DNA of 64,000 nt from FEN-1139 sp038207155 (GCA_038207155.1 JBBRAB010000021.1:9631-73630); one strand, 5' to 3'. Shown: positions 23,182 to 32,403, counted from the stretch's first letter. Program-made: numbers and translations. Notes: generated by a model not told the origin, from the letters alone.

Positions 23182-24789
23182 CTAGAGCAAGCAGCCGGGG
23201 CGGTAGCGTTTGATGCCGCGAGCATCGATGAAATACGGCGGATTGCAGTCCGTGGCCGGAGCGGCTGGAGCCGCGGTCGCGGCAGCCGCAGGCCCTGCCC
23301 GCTTACGAGTCGGCGTGGAACCGCTGGGAGCCTGCGCTGAGGGTTGAGGGACCGTCAAGGGTGCGACGCGCTCAAGCGAGACCACCACATCCCCATCACG
23401 CTCCAGCTGGAGCGTGCGCCGAGCCTCACGAAAACCAGTCGCAGTCACCACCAGCTCGTGTGACCGACGATCGAGCGGCAGGCGTAGAGTATACGGGTTA
23501 CTTGGTAGGAGCCGCTCGTCCCAACGCAGCTGAGCTTCTGCGGGAAATGCGGTGAGTCGCAACTCCACGCTGCTGGGCGCCGTCACCTGGGAATGGGGTG
23601 TGGGCTTTGGCCAAGCAAGCCAGACAGCGACACCAAGCACCACCAGAGCGCTGCCAATCAGCGCGAGCATCGCGCGACTCAGCCGCGTCGAACCTGGTAC
23701 CACCCGCTGCGTGTGGTCAGCCGAGCCGGTCGAATCCAGAATCCCCACAGATATCTGGGTGTGACCCGAGGGAGGAAAGCTCAGCGGAGCATTGCGGTCC
23801 CAGGTCAGCGAGGTGTCGCTCGACAGCTGCGACTCGATCTGCTGCTGCGTCTCTGCACGAAACTCCGCGAACCACTCGCACATCAGCGCGGCAAGATCCC
23901 GTGACGAGACGGCCGCCTGCTTGCCAAGGTAGCCCTCGACCGCGGCGGCCAGCTCGGCAACAGTCGCGTAGCGATCGACTCGTTCATAGGCCATCGCCTT
24001 GACGACGATAGCTTCAAGCTCGGGCTCGATGTCTGGGCAGATCGTCGACGGCTGTGGTTGTTCCCCATTGATGACGCGATTCATGATCGTCACGTCGGAA
24101 CAACCACGCCACAAGCGCTCGCCAGTGGCCGCCTCCCAGAGCATCACCCCGCAAGCATAGACATCGACTCGGTGATCGACATCGTCGCCGTCGATCTGCT
24201 CCTGCGGCATATAGCGGAGCTTGCCCTTGATGACTCCCTGCTGCGTTTCCTGTGAGGCGCCGGCAAGCTTGGCAATGCCAAAGTCGAGAATTTTGACCTG
24301 ACCGTCGAACGTCACAAACACGTTCTGCGGCGTCATGTCGCGGTGGATGACATTCATCCGCGCGCCGTCGTAGTCCCTGAGCTGATGGGCGTAGTGCAGC
24401 CCCGCCATCGCGTCACATAGGATCTTGAGGTGTGCTGCCCTCGAAAACGCAGGACCGAGCCGAACGATCACGTCCGAGAGCGGACGGCCCTCAAGGTACT
24501 GCATCACGATCACCGGCAGCCCCTCGTGCTCGGTGACCTCATTGATCTCAACCACGTTCGGGTGGTTGAGACGCGCCGAGAGCCGCGCCTCATTGAGGAA
24601 CATCCGCCTCACCTCAGGGTCCGACGCAATGGACCGCTTGAGGGATTTGAGCACCACGAGCTTGTTGAAGCCGCCGGGCCCACGCGCCGCCGCCAGATGG
24701 ACGTGGGCGGTGCCTCCCTGCCCCAGCTCCAAGAGCACGCGGTACTTGCCGACGTCTTTGTGGGTGATGGGGGAAGTGATTTCAGCCAA
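23182..24789 (-). CDS. Membrane Ser/Thr protein kinase with PEGA-like domain
   Basis: A 535-aa eukaryote-like (PknB-type) kinase. The catalytic domain (about 14-280) has the glycine loop LGQGGTAHVHLA, the ATP lysine in VVLKSLK, catalytic HRDMTPQNVFV, DFGIAK and the APE-equivalent YMPQEQI; all key residues are present. A linker leads to a membrane helix (about 385-405, AMLALIGSALVVLGVAVWLAW), then a periplasmic PEGA-like beta domain (VELRLTAFPAEAQLRWDE to RDGDVVVSLERV) and an Ala/Pro-rich tail ending in a cysteine-containing RGIKRYRPGCLL motif seen in many myxobacterial kinases. It is transcribed alone and divergent from the zinc-ribbon gene. Confidence 0.92.
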   Translation of the reverse strand: MAEITSPITHKDVGKYRVLLELGQGGTAHVHLAAARGPGGFNKLVVLKSLKRSIASDPEVRRMFLNEARLSARLNHPNVVEINEVTEHEGLPVIVMQYLEGRPLSDVIVRLGPAFSRAAHLKILCDAMAGLHYAHQLRDYDGARMNVIHRDMTPQNVFVTFDGQVKILDFGIAKLAGASQETQQGVIKGKLRYMPQEQIDGDDVDHRVDVYACGVMLWEAATGERLWRGCSDVTIMNRVINGEQPQPSTICPDIEPELEAIVVKAMAYERVDRYATVAELAAAVEGYLGKQAAVSSRDLAALMCEWFAEFRAETQQQIESQLSSDTSLTWDRNAPLSFPPSGHTQISVGILDSTGSADHTQRVVPGSTRLSRAMLALIGSALVVLGVAVWLAWPKPTPHSQVTAPSSVELRLTAFPAEAQLRWDERLLPSNPYTLRLPLDRRSHELVVTATGFREARRTLQLERDGDVVVSLERVAPLTVPQPSAQAPSGSTPTRKRAGPAAAATAAPAAPATDCNPPYFIDARGIKRYRPGCLL

Positions 24790-24913
24790 GGAGCGCCTCA
24801 GTGGACTCTCTCAGGTTAGCGCATCACGCGTCCACTCCACAACGACAGTTGCGATTCCGCTCAAACAACTGTTGCTGCCTTGGGCAGCGCCGGGCAGGCC
24901 GACACCACGCCCT

Positions 24914-24943
24914 ATCGGTAGACTGCGCATCGGTAGGCTGCGC
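24914..24943. repeat. Two tandem 15-bp repeats in a divergent intergenic region
   Basis: ATCGGTAGACTGCGC (24914-24928) is followed directly by ATCGGTAGGCTGCGC (24929-24943), differing at one base. They lie in the 277-bp gap between the divergently transcribed kinase and zinc-ribbon genes. Such direct repeats can be binding sites for a regulator of one or both genes. No clear promoter boxes were found next to them. Confidence 0.5.
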
Positions 24944-25066
24944 GAGGTCAAGCTTTACAGGGCCTAAAGCATCTGGCATACTCAACCGATCACGGTAGAG
25001 CAACACTCACAGCTGGTCCGCGCGGGCCCCTCACGCCGGTAGCCCTAGCGTCCCCGACAACCCCTC

Positions 25067-25486
25067 ATGGCCAACCTCCCCGAAGACGACAACCGACACC
25101 GCTGTGTGGACTGTGGGGCAATGTCTCCTCTCACGGAGACGAACTACACCCTCATCAGTTCGCAACATGGCTGGCGGTTGACGCGTGGGACGAACAGCGG
25201 CGGTCAGCGGATCATGGAGTGGCGCTGTCCCAACTGTTGGAACGCGCGCAAGCCCGGGACCAGCGCGGGCGCTCCGGGGACAGCAGCAGCCGCTCCTGCC
25301 TCTACCCGTGGCGTTGCGCCCAAGCCATCGTCGGTTGCGGGTCGCGCTCTGCCCGCGACGGCCGCACCGGGTCGCGCTCTGCCCGCGACGACCACGCCGG
25401 GGCACGCGGCGCCTGCGGGCCCCCACAGCCCGGTAGCGCCCTCGTCAACGTTTGGCGGGTCTCCTCCGCGGCGCCCCGTCCGCTAG
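25067..25486 (+). CDS. Zinc-ribbon protein with disordered tail
   Basis: A 139-aa protein. The first 60 residues hold two CxxC knuckles (Cys13/Cys16 in CVDCG and Cys54/Cys57 in CPNCW) enclosing a beta-rich segment (NYTLISSQHGWRLTR), which fits a zinc ribbon. The rest is an Ala/Pro/Thr-rich, probably disordered tail with an internal repeat (GRALPATAAP, GRALPATTTP). No enzymatic motif was seen. It is alone on the plus strand; a 7-bp inverted repeat (GACGAGG/CCTCGTC, 25502-25523) lies between its stop and the convergent sugar-binding gene. Confidence 0.6.
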   Translation: MANLPEDDNRHRCVDCGAMSPLTETNYTLISSQHGWRLTRGTNSGGQRIMEWRCPNCWNARKPGTSAGAPGTAAAAPASTRGVAPKPSSVAGRALPATAAPGRALPATTTPGHAAPAGPHSPVAPSSTFGGSPPRRPVR

Positions 25487-25538
25487 CACGCAGACCGGAG
25501 CGACGAGGCCTCTCGACCTCGTCACTCGGCGGTCGAAG

Positions 25539-26861
25539 TCAGCGCGACAGAGTGCCGTAGTTCTTCTCGATGTAGGTCTTGACCGTCTCGATTTCCCCAG
25601 CTGCCGTGGCTGTGCGGAGGGTCTTTCCGAGATCGACCAGGCGATCTGACGCGTAAAGGCCCGACATGGCTAGGCCTCGCTCGGCCTGCTGGAAGTCGAG
25701 CATGGTCTTAGCGCGCATCACGTCAAAGTCATCCGGATAGTCCTTCGGATTGATGTCGAGCCGCGCAGGAATGGAGCCTTTGACCTTGTTGAAGGCGAGC
25801 TGGCCCTCGATTGAGGCAAAGGTCCCGAGCAGGCGCACCGCACCGTCGCGATGGCGGGCACCCACCGGTAGCGGGAAGCTATCGGCGGTGTAGACGAAAA
25901 CTGGAGACTTCGACGGAAACGCGGTCACGCCGAAATCGGTGCCGGCGACCTTGCCCTTGCCCTCAAAATAGCCCTTGGCCCAATCACCCATCGCGCTCAT
26001 CGCGGCGTCGCCTGACATGACCAGATCGAGCGCGGGCTGCCAGTCGATCTTGTCCGAATCGGCGTTGACGTAGCCATCGGTACAGGGCGCGACTTTGTCC
26101 GGACCGCAGCGCAAAATGAGGGCTTCATCGAGAGCCGCCAACAGGGCACTCGAGTTGGCGGTGGACTTGCCATGCCAGAAGTCCTCGTAAGCCTTGGCCC
26201 CGGCAATGCCCGGAAATATATGTTCAAAGACCAGCTCTTGGAGCGTCCAGTTGTTGACGTTACCGAGGGCCAGCGGGATCTTCCCCTTCTTCTTGATCGC
26301 CTCGCAGAGGGTGTTGAACTCCTCTAGCGTCATGGTCGAACTGGGCTCTTTCAGACCCAGCTCCTTAAACAGCTTCTTGTTGTAAAATAGGGAATTGATG
26401 CGATGCACATTGAGCGGCACGCCGTAGTACTTGCCGTCAACGCTCGTAGCAGCCACGAGCTCTTTCCAGAACACCGCTGAGTCCAGCTCGGCCGGCAAGG
26501 GTTCCAACTTGGAATCGGCTGCATCGGTCCCGTTAACAAGGACCCAGCGCGGGTAATCCGCCCCCACGTTGACCTGAAAAGTATCGGGGGGATTTGGCGG
26601 CTTGCTCGTGAGGTTCTTTTCGAGTTGCGCGTGCGCGCTCCCGGAGTCGGGCCCTGCTAGGTTGGTCACTGTGTCGCCGGGGAAGCGCGCCTTGTGCACC
26701 GCCGTCACAGCATCAAATGCCTCCTTCTCGCCTAGCGACGTCCACCAACTGAACAGCTCGATCGTGGTGGGCTCGGGAGTCGTTGAGTCCGAGGAACTCG
26801 AACAACCTGCCCCGATCACAACGATTGCCGCGAGCGCTGAACTGATAACGGTCTTTCTCAT
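25539..26861 (-). CDS. Extracellular solute-binding lipoprotein (sugar ABC transporter family 1)
   Basis: A 440-aa lipoprotein (signal MRKTVISSALAAIVVIGAGC, given as lipobox IGAGC). The mature protein reads as a family-1 carbohydrate-binding protein: IELFSWWTSLGEKEAF at the first strand, DTFQVNVGADYPRWV, GKYYGVPLNVHRINSLFYNKKLF (pieces YYGVPLNVH and SLFYNKKLFKELG), FNTLCEAIKKKGKIPLALG, AMSAMGDWAKGYFEGKG and DSFPLPVGA near the end. It should capture a sugar or oligosaccharide in the periplasm. No permease or ATPase gene adjoins it, so its transporter must be elsewhere. An AGGGGA ribosome binding site precedes the ATG at 26861; an in-frame ATG seven codons upstream is an alternative. Confidence 0.88.
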   Translation of the reverse strand: MRKTVISSALAAIVVIGAGCSSSSDSTTPEPTTIELFSWWTSLGEKEAFDAVTAVHKARFPGDTVTNLAGPDSGSAHAQLEKNLTSKPPNPPDTFQVNVGADYPRWVLVNGTDAADSKLEPLPAELDSAVFWKELVAATSVDGKYYGVPLNVHRINSLFYNKKLFKELGLKEPSSTMTLEEFNTLCEAIKKKGKIPLALGNVNNWTLQELVFEHIFPGIAGAKAYEDFWHGKSTANSSALLAALDEALILRCGPDKVAPCTDGYVNADSDKIDWQPALDLVMSGDAAMSAMGDWAKGYFEGKGKVAGTDFGVTAFPSKSPVFVYTADSFPLPVGARHRDGAVRLLGTFASIEGQLAFNKVKGSIPARLDINPKDYPDDFDVMRAKTMLDFQQAERGLAMSGLYASDRLVDLGKTLRTATAAGEIETVKTYIEKNYGTLSR

Positions 26862-27230
26862 GCGATCCCCTGCCTTCCTCATTCGTGGTTCAGCCGCGAC
26901 GAAATCGTCGCGGAGTCGAACCTGCAAATCTATCACTGTCAGCTCTACGGACCGTCAGGATTCCCCCTAAGGTGGGACAGTAACTGGTAGCTCGTTTGAG
27001 CAGGCCGCGACTGCGATAGCCGCCGACTTGTAGGCGAGTGCAGGTGCAGTGAGGTGCTGCGTCGTCGATTTTCTGCCTCAGCTCGAGGTCCTGGATTAAC
27101 TAGAAGCTGGAACATTAAGAACGTCGGCCCCGCGACCTATTAGCCCTCAGACGGCACGAACCGCGAGCCCCGCTTGACGACGATTGCGATCTCAGGTTTT
27201 CTTGGAAGTACCTTGCTCTTGGTCCGAACG
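26862..27230. other. Divergent intergenic region without recognised features
   Basis: The 369-bp gap between the sugar-binding lipoprotein (minus) and the next envelope gene (plus) has no convincing coding frame, RNA gene or repeat. It must contain the two divergent promoters. AT-rich spots occur near 27070 (GATTTTCTG) and 27095-27120 (GATTAACTAG, AACATTAAG), but no pair of boxes with proper spacing was found. Confidence 0.4.
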
Positions 27231-28091
27231 ATGTCGCTCTGCCTCTGTATGGGGCTCCTGTTGACCGCGCCACGCGCGCGGGCCGAGGCCCCCGTGCCCA
27301 GCCCGCCGGCGCGGGTGACCCGGGAGGTCTGCATCAAGTCGCACGAGCTGTCCCAGGAGCTGCGCTTGGACGACAAATTCGTCGAGGCACGGCGAGAACT
27401 CCTGCTCTGCGCGGACGCGCAGTGCCCCGCCGCCCTTCGAATCGACTGCACCCGCTGGCTTGACGAGCTGGAAACCCTGACGCCATCCGTACTCTTCGCC
27501 GCTCGCTCAGAGCGAGGCGACGAGAGTGACGTGGAAGTCTGGGTGGACGAGCAGCGGGTCTGGGAGCGGTTGTCAGGTCGCGCCCTTGAGCTCAATCCGG
27601 GCCCTCATCAGCTTCGCTTTCGCATGGCCGGACGCGCCGAGCGGCGTCAGTTCGTGCTGCTGCGCGAGGGCGAACGAGGACGCGTCGTCACGGCGGACTT
27701 CACCCCAGCCGCCAAAGCTACCCCGACAGAGGCCGCCATGGCGCCGATTCGAATGACGCGCCCAACGCCGCCCCTCGTGTACTGGCTGGGGGGACTGTCT
27801 CTCGCCTCACTGGCAGGCGCAGCCTACTTCGGGACCGAGGCGTTGCTGGAACGCAACTCGGCACGCGACGAGTGCTCACCCGTCTGTGACAAGTCACGCA
27901 TGAGCGGTATCCGAGCCGACGCCTTGACCGCCGATCTGCTCGGAGGCCTCGGACTCGGATCGGCCGCGGTAGCAGCGCTGCTCTACATCAACCGACCGAG
28001 CGTGCCTGTGACCAAGGCTGTCACCCATCTCCCGTTTACGGCAACCACCGACGGTCACAGCGCCTGGCTACAATGGGGAGGAGCGTTCTGA
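27231..28091 (+). CDS. Exported two-helix membrane protein with Cys loop
   Basis: A 286-aa envelope protein. The ATG at 27231 begins a signal peptide (MSLCLCMGLLLTAPRARA). Next comes a helical TPR-like section with cysteines (EVCIKSHELSQELR, EARRELLLCADAQCPAALRIDC), then a PEGA-like beta domain (VEVWVDEQRVWERLSG, LNPGPHQLRFRM). The C-terminus has two membrane helices (WLGGLSLASLAGAAYFG and LLGGLGLGSAAVAALLYI) joined by a loop with two cysteines (DECSPVCDKS). The same layout is found in the genes at 37658 and 49168. It overlaps the next lipoprotein gene by one base (TGATG). Function unknown; probably an envelope partner of kinase signalling or a scaffold. Confidence 0.65.
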   Translation: MSLCLCMGLLLTAPRARAEAPVPSPPARVTREVCIKSHELSQELRLDDKFVEARRELLLCADAQCPAALRIDCTRWLDELETLTPSVLFAARSERGDESDVEVWVDEQRVWERLSGRALELNPGPHQLRFRMAGRAERRQFVLLREGERGRVVTADFTPAAKATPTEAAMAPIRMTRPTPPLVYWLGGLSLASLAGAAYFGTEALLERNSARDECSPVCDKSRMSGIRADALTADLLGGLGLGSAAVAALLYINRPSVPVTKAVTHLPFTATTDGHSAWLQWGGAF

Positions 28092-28648
28092 TGTTCCCAC
28101 TCTTGCGCCGATCTCTAGCCGCGTCACTGCTTGCGCTGCCCTTGGCCTGCAGCGTCTCGCTTGGACTCAATGAGCTTGAGGCGGGCTGCCCAGATGGACA
28201 GAAGTACTGCGACGGCCAATGCATTGGGACCGACGACCCCGCTCACGGTTGCGCCGCGGAGGGCTGTGGCGGCTGCAATCTCCCCCACGCCAAGGCCAGC
28301 TGCAGCGCGGGGGGAGTCTGCGCGGTTGCCCTCTGCGCGTCGGGCTTCCGCGACTGCCAGGATACCCTACCCGGTTGCGAGACGGACACCGACAGTGACG
28401 TCGAGCGCTGCGGTGACTGCGACACCGACTGCACCAGGTCGCCTCCGCCCAATGTGCTCGAACCCGCCTGTGGCGGAGGGGTCTGCTACGCCCTGCGCTG
28501 CCAGCGCGACTCGTCAGACTGCAACGGCCTGTGGGAAGACGGCTGTGAGGAGTCGCGGGCGGAGCTGCAGACCGATGCGCGTAATTGTGGGCGCTGCGGG
28601 ACCGCCTGCACCGGCGGACAGAGCTGCGTCGCGGGCCAATGCCAATAG
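28091..28648 (+). CDS. Cysteine-rich lipoprotein
   Basis: A 185-aa lipoprotein (lipobox LPLAC near residue 20) whose mature part contains more than twenty cysteines in repeated short modules (CPDGQKYCDGQC, CGGCNLPHAKASC, FRDCQDTLPGCETD, CGDCDTDC, NCGRCGTACTGGQSC). The modules resemble the cysteine-rich repeats common in myxobacterial surface proteins ('DCNGxxxDGCE' and 'NCGxCGxxC'). Disulfide-rich, so it must fold outside the cytoplasm. Its start is coupled to the preceding gene. Role unknown. Confidence 0.75.
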   Translation: MFPLLRRSLAASLLALPLACSVSLGLNELEAGCPDGQKYCDGQCIGTDDPAHGCAAEGCGGCNLPHAKASCSAGGVCAVALCASGFRDCQDTLPGCETDTDSDVERCGDCDTDCTRSPPPNVLEPACGGGVCYALRCQRDSSDCNGLWEDGCEESRAELQTDARNCGRCGTACTGGQSCVAGQCQ

Positions 28649-28709
28649 CGTGAACACCCGACTGCTGACGCGGGACTCTGGGCGCGAGCGATGGTAATGC
28701 GGCCAGGCC

Positions 28710-30191
28710 ATGCACGTTCACTTCGTTGCCGTCGCCGGAACGGGAATGGGCGCCCTCGCGGGGCTTGTCCGACAACTCGGGCATGAGGTCACCGGGAGTG
28801 ACCTGCATTTCGACCCCCCGATGGGGCCTGCGCTCGAGCGTTGGGGCGTGCGTTGCGTACAGGGGTTCGATGCGCGGCACCTTGAGCCGCGTCCGGATCT
28901 GGTCGTGGTCGGCAACGTGTGCCGCAAGGACAATGTCGAGGCGGTCGCGGCCTTCGCGGCGGGACTCAGGGTCACGCACATCGCTGGCGCACTGCGCGAG
29001 CTCGCGCTTGCCAACACCGCGCCACTCGTGGTGGCTGGCACCCATGGCAAGACCACGACCACTGCGCTGGCGAGCTTTCTGCTCGACCGTTGCGGCTATG
29101 CACCGGGGTTCCTGGTCGGTGGGTTGCCACTCGACTTCGGCACGAGTGCGCGCCCCGCGGTTCCACGCCGCTCACTACCCCAAGCAGATGGCCCCCAGCG
29201 CCGCGTACCATTCGTGATCGAAGGCGACGAGTACGACACCGCCTACTTCGAGAAAACGGCCAAATTCCTGCATTATGGTGCAGAGGTCGCGATCATCACG
29301 AGTGTCGAACACGATCACATCGACATCTACCCCACCTTTGACGACTACCGCGCGGCCTTCGCAGCGTTCATCGCAGGCGTACCCGAGCAGGGTCTGGTGA
29401 TCGCGCACGCGGGCTCAAGGCAGGTGGTCGAGCTCGTGCGCGCACATGCCAAGGCGCCAATCGCCTGGTACGCACTCGAGGGAGAAGACACCCATGGCGA
29501 GCCGCCGCACTGGCTCGCCGCGCCGCTGCCGAGCAAACCCGAAGGAACGGCTTTCGATCTCTACGCCGGCGGCGTGTACGTTGGACGACTTCAAACGCGT
29601 CTCTCAGGGCGCCACAACATCGCCAACGCGACCGCTGCGCTGGCCGCCTGCGCGCAAGGTTACGGCGCCAAGCTGCACGAGCTCGGACGCGCACTCGCGG
29701 ACTTTCAGGGAGTCGCGCGACGCCAGCAGGTGCTGGGACGCCCCGGCGGCATCACGGTGATCGACGATTTCGCCCATCACCCAACGGCGGTCGCGGAGAC
29801 GCTGGCAGGGCTTCGGGCACGTTACAGCCAAGGGCGGCTCTGGGCCGTCTTCGAGCCCCGCAGCGCCACCGCCTGCCGTCGGACGCATCAGCAGGCTTAC
29901 GCGACGGCCTTTAGCGCGGCTGATCAGATCTTGCTCGCACCGGTGGGTCGTCCGAACTTGCCCCCTGAGGAGCGGCTCGACCTCGCTCTGCTGGCCAGTG
30001 ACCTGGAAAACCAGGGCAAAAATGCCCGCGCGCTGCCCTCGATAGACGCCATCCTTGAGACGCTGGCCGGGGAGGCTCGGAGCGGGGACACGATTGCGCT
30101 GTTGTCGAACGGCTCATTCGGTGGCATCCACGCCCGTCTGCTCGGTCGCTTGGCGGCTGAGCTCCCCCCGTCCCGAGGAGCTGACAAGTGA
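28710..30191 (+). CDS. mpl: UDP-N-acetylmuramate:L-alanyl-gamma-D-glutamyl-meso-DAP ligase
   Basis: A 493-aa cytoplasmic Mur-ligase that joins recycled murein tripeptide to UDP-MurNAc. The start HVHFVAVAGTGMGALAGLVR and TGSDLHFDPPMG are typical of Mpl rather than MurC. The ATP-binding loop is GTHGKTTT (Lys114), followed by EGDEYDTAYFEKTAKF, the carbamylated-lysine region SVEHDHIDIYPTF, GRHNIANATAALAA and the C-terminal DDFAHHPTAVAETL and FEPRSATACRR. Length and motifs are complete. Its stop overlaps the start of the YchJ-like gene, so it heads a run of murein-related genes. Confidence 0.94.
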   Translation: MHVHFVAVAGTGMGALAGLVRQLGHEVTGSDLHFDPPMGPALERWGVRCVQGFDARHLEPRPDLVVVGNVCRKDNVEAVAAFAAGLRVTHIAGALRELALANTAPLVVAGTHGKTTTTALASFLLDRCGYAPGFLVGGLPLDFGTSARPAVPRRSLPQADGPQRRVPFVIEGDEYDTAYFEKTAKFLHYGAEVAIITSVEHDHIDIYPTFDDYRAAFAAFIAGVPEQGLVIAHAGSRQVVELVRAHAKAPIAWYALEGEDTHGEPPHWLAAPLPSKPEGTAFDLYAGGVYVGRLQTRLSGRHNIANATAALAACAQGYGAKLHELGRALADFQGVARRQQVLGRPGGITVIDDFAHHPTAVAETLAGLRARYSQGRLWAVFEPRSATACRRTHQQAYATAFSAADQILLAPVGRPNLPPEERLDLALLASDLENQGKNARALPSIDAILETLAGEARSGDTIALLSNGSFGGIHARLLGRLAAELPPSRGADK

Positions 30192-30679
30192 CCTGCATTT
30201 GCGGAAAAGGCGAGTCCCTCGAAACCTGCTGTGGCCCCTACCTCTCTGGCGAGCGGTGGCCGGAGACCGCAGAGGATTTGATGCGCGCGCGCTACACGGC
30301 GTACGCAACCCACAACATCGACTTCATCTTCAAGTCGCACCATCCGTCCAGCGTGTCGAGTGTGGACCGCGAGAGCACCGAAGCCTGGAGCAACAACGCT
30401 GAATGGCTCGGGCTCGAGGTCAACAAGACCGAGCTCGGTGGTCCGAGCGACGAGGCCGGCTTCGTCGAGTTCGTCGCGCGCTACAAGTTCCAGGGCGCCA
30501 CCATTCCGCACCGCGAGCGCGCTCAGTTTGAGAAGCTCGAGGGCAAGTGGTTCTTCGTGGACGGCAAAGAGCTGGCAGCGCAACCCGTGGTTCGCGAGGG
30601 TCCGCGCGTCGGCCGCAACGATCCCTGTCCGTGCAAGAGCGGCAAGAAACACAAGAAATGCTGCGGTAAGGCCGCCTAA
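30188..30679 (+). CDS. YchJ-family SEC-C motif protein (UPF0225)
   Basis: A 163-aa protein with two zinc-binding SEC-C-like motifs: an N-terminal CICGKGESLETCCGPYL and a C-terminal GRNDPCPCKSGKKHKKCCG (pieces CPCKSG and KKCCG). Between them is the NTF2-like core of the YchJ family (AEDLMRARYTAYATHNIDFI, EWLGLEV, VARYKFQG, WFFVDG). The GTG start at 30188 overlaps the mpl stop. The biochemical role of the family is not established; SEC-C motifs bind zinc and in SecA contact SecB and ribosomes. Confidence 0.85.
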   Translation: MTCICGKGESLETCCGPYLSGERWPETAEDLMRARYTAYATHNIDFIFKSHHPSSVSSVDRESTEAWSNNAEWLGLEVNKTELGGPSDEAGFVEFVARYKFQGATIPHRERAQFEKLEGKWFFVDGKELAAQPVVREGPRVGRNDPCPCKSGKKHKKCCGKAA

Positions 30680-30688
30680 GCGCGTCCC

Positions 30689-31504
30689 ATGCAGAGCCGC
30701 ACCCCTGCCGAGCTGGCAACCATCGCGCTCGAGGTTGCCAGCCAAGCGGCCCTGCTGCTCCAGGCCGGCTTTCGCAGTCGCCCCGCAGTCGGCAAAAAGG
30801 CGCGCATCGATCTTGTGACCGAGTTCGATCTGGCGAGCGAAGTCTTGCTGCGCCAAAGGCTCAGTGAGCTCACCCCTGAGCTGCCGCTGATCGGTGAGGA
30901 GCAGGGTGGAACCCCCACCACGGAGTTGGCCTGGTACGTTGATCCCCTCGATGGGACGACCAACTTCGTGCATGGGCATCCATTTTATTGTGTGAGCGTG
31001 GGAGCGATGCGTGACGGACGTCCGGTGGCCGGCGCGGTCGTCGCTCCATCGCTCGGACTCAGTTACCACGGCGCCATCGGGGAGCTCGCCTATCGCAATG
31101 GGGAGCCCTGCCGGGTGAGCGACAGCGTCGAGCTCGAGGACTCACTGCTCGCGACCGGGTTCTCTCCCAACTACCGTCGCGAGCCACCCCACGACAATTT
31201 CGAGCCGTTCCTGCGAGCCAAGCGCATCGTGCGTGGAGTGCGTCGCTGTGGCGCGGCCGCGCTCGATCTCTGTTTCGTCGCGGACGGCACCTACGACGGC
31301 TATTGGGAGAGGAGCCTGCACGCCTGGGATCTCGTCGCTGGCTCGGCGATCCTGCTGGCAGCGGGAGGGCGAATTACGGGCCTTCACGGTCGCGAGCCGG
31401 AGCTCTCGATCGGGCACGTGATCGCGTCCAACGGGCGGCTTCACGAGGCTCTGCTCGAGCTGGTGGGGGAAGACCCACAACGGGTCCCCTTGCCCTCCGC
31501 CTGA
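30689..31504 (+). CDS. suhB: Inositol-1-monophosphatase family phosphatase
   Basis: A 271-aa member of the magnesium-dependent IMPase/SuhB family. The metal site is complete: GEEQGG (motif 1, LIGEEQ), DPLDGTTNFVHGHP, and the C-terminal WERSLHAWDLVAGSAILLAAGG (piece HAWDLVAGS). N-terminal LVTEFDLASE is also typical. It could act on inositol phosphate, on fructose-bisphosphate-like sugars, or on 3'-phosphoadenosine phosphate. It begins 9 bp after the YchJ-like stop, in the same apparent operon as mpl. Confidence 0.88.
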   Translation: MQSRTPAELATIALEVASQAALLLQAGFRSRPAVGKKARIDLVTEFDLASEVLLRQRLSELTPELPLIGEEQGGTPTTELAWYVDPLDGTTNFVHGHPFYCVSVGAMRDGRPVAGAVVAPSLGLSYHGAIGELAYRNGEPCRVSDSVELEDSLLATGFSPNYRREPPHDNFEPFLRAKRIVRGVRRCGAAALDLCFVADGTYDGYWERSLHAWDLVAGSAILLAAGGRITGLHGREPELSIGHVIASNGRLHEALLELVGEDPQRVPLPSA

Positions 31505-31524
31505 AAACCGGGCAGAAAGCCCGA

Positions 31525-32403
31525 GTGAAGCTCTGGCTGCTGCTGCTGCCCCTCTCTGTCGGTTGTACCACCGCTGGCTCGGCGTGGATGCGGGCCGGTG
31601 CAGCCAATCCAGACGCCTGGGATCACGAAGAACCACCGCCGGTGCCGCGCGTCGCTGAAACCAAACCTGTCCAAGTGCGCGAAGACGGCGTGCGCACGCT
31701 AGCCGAGCCCCCGGCCCCAAAGTCACCGCTGGCCGAGGTGGACAGTGGTGAGGCGGAACCACTCAAGCTACGCGGCGGGCCTTCGAAACCCAAGCGCGGC
31801 GTGCCCAAGCAGCTCGCTGGACGGGTGCTCGGCACCTTCCGCAACACCTATTACGATTTCCCAAGCGAGTCCGAGTTCACTGGGGATGCGGTCTCGCTCT
31901 ATGACGGCAGCTGCCGTCCGCTGACGCGCGTCAATCGCGGATTCTTTGAGGCGGTCTGCGTGCAGGGCAGCGGGCTGCTCAGCAGCGGAAGCCCCATCAG
32001 CTTTAACCGTCGGGACTGCGACTGCGCGGAGCTCTGTCCGCGCACGGGCCAACGGATCTGCTTTGATTCGCTGGAGCTCGCGCGCTTTCCCTGGGGACGC
32101 GGCGCCATGGGACAAGCCATCACGCCGCTGCTCACGATCGCGGTCGATTCGGCCGAGATCCCGCTCGGGACCTCCGTCTACATTCCCGAGTTCGAGGGGC
32201 TCCCGCGCGAGCTGAGCGGCGGCGGGTCGCATGACGGCTGCTTCATTGCGCAGGATCGTGGCCTCAAGGTGCAAGGCAAGCATGTGGACGTGTTCACCGG
32301 TCAGCGCGCGATGACACGTCGCTGGAACGGGCTGGTCGGAAGCAACGCTGGCGTCACCGTGGTCGTCGATAGTCCGCATTGCGCGCGCGACACCTCGCGC
32401 TAG
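31525..32403 (+). CDS. 3D-domain (double-psi beta-barrel) lipoprotein
   Basis: A 292-aa lipoprotein with a GTG start (lipobox SVGC, cysteine at residue 14). After a Pro-rich linker, the C-terminal half is a 3D domain, named for three aspartates: Asp208 in AVDSAEIPLGTSVYIPE, Asp244 in CFIAQDRG and Asp255 in HVDVFTG. This domain occurs in lytic transglycosylases (MltA) and in resuscitation-promoting and cortex-lytic proteins, so a role in cleaving or binding peptidoglycan is likely. An extra cysteine cluster (RDCDCAELCPRTGQRIC) lies before it. The GTG is favoured over upstream starts because it opens the signal peptide. It follows suhB by 20 bp. Confidence 0.8.
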   Translation: MKLWLLLLPLSVGCTTAGSAWMRAGAANPDAWDHEEPPPVPRVAETKPVQVREDGVRTLAEPPAPKSPLAEVDSGEAEPLKLRGGPSKPKRGVPKQLAGRVLGTFRNTYYDFPSESEFTGDAVSLYDGSCRPLTRVNRGFFEAVCVQGSGLLSSGSPISFNRRDCDCAELCPRTGQRICFDSLELARFPWGRGAMGQAITPLLTIAVDSAEIPLGTSVYIPEFEGLPRELSGGGSHDGCFIAQDRGLKVQGKHVDVFTGQRAMTRRWNGLVGSNAGVTVVVDSPHCARDTSR

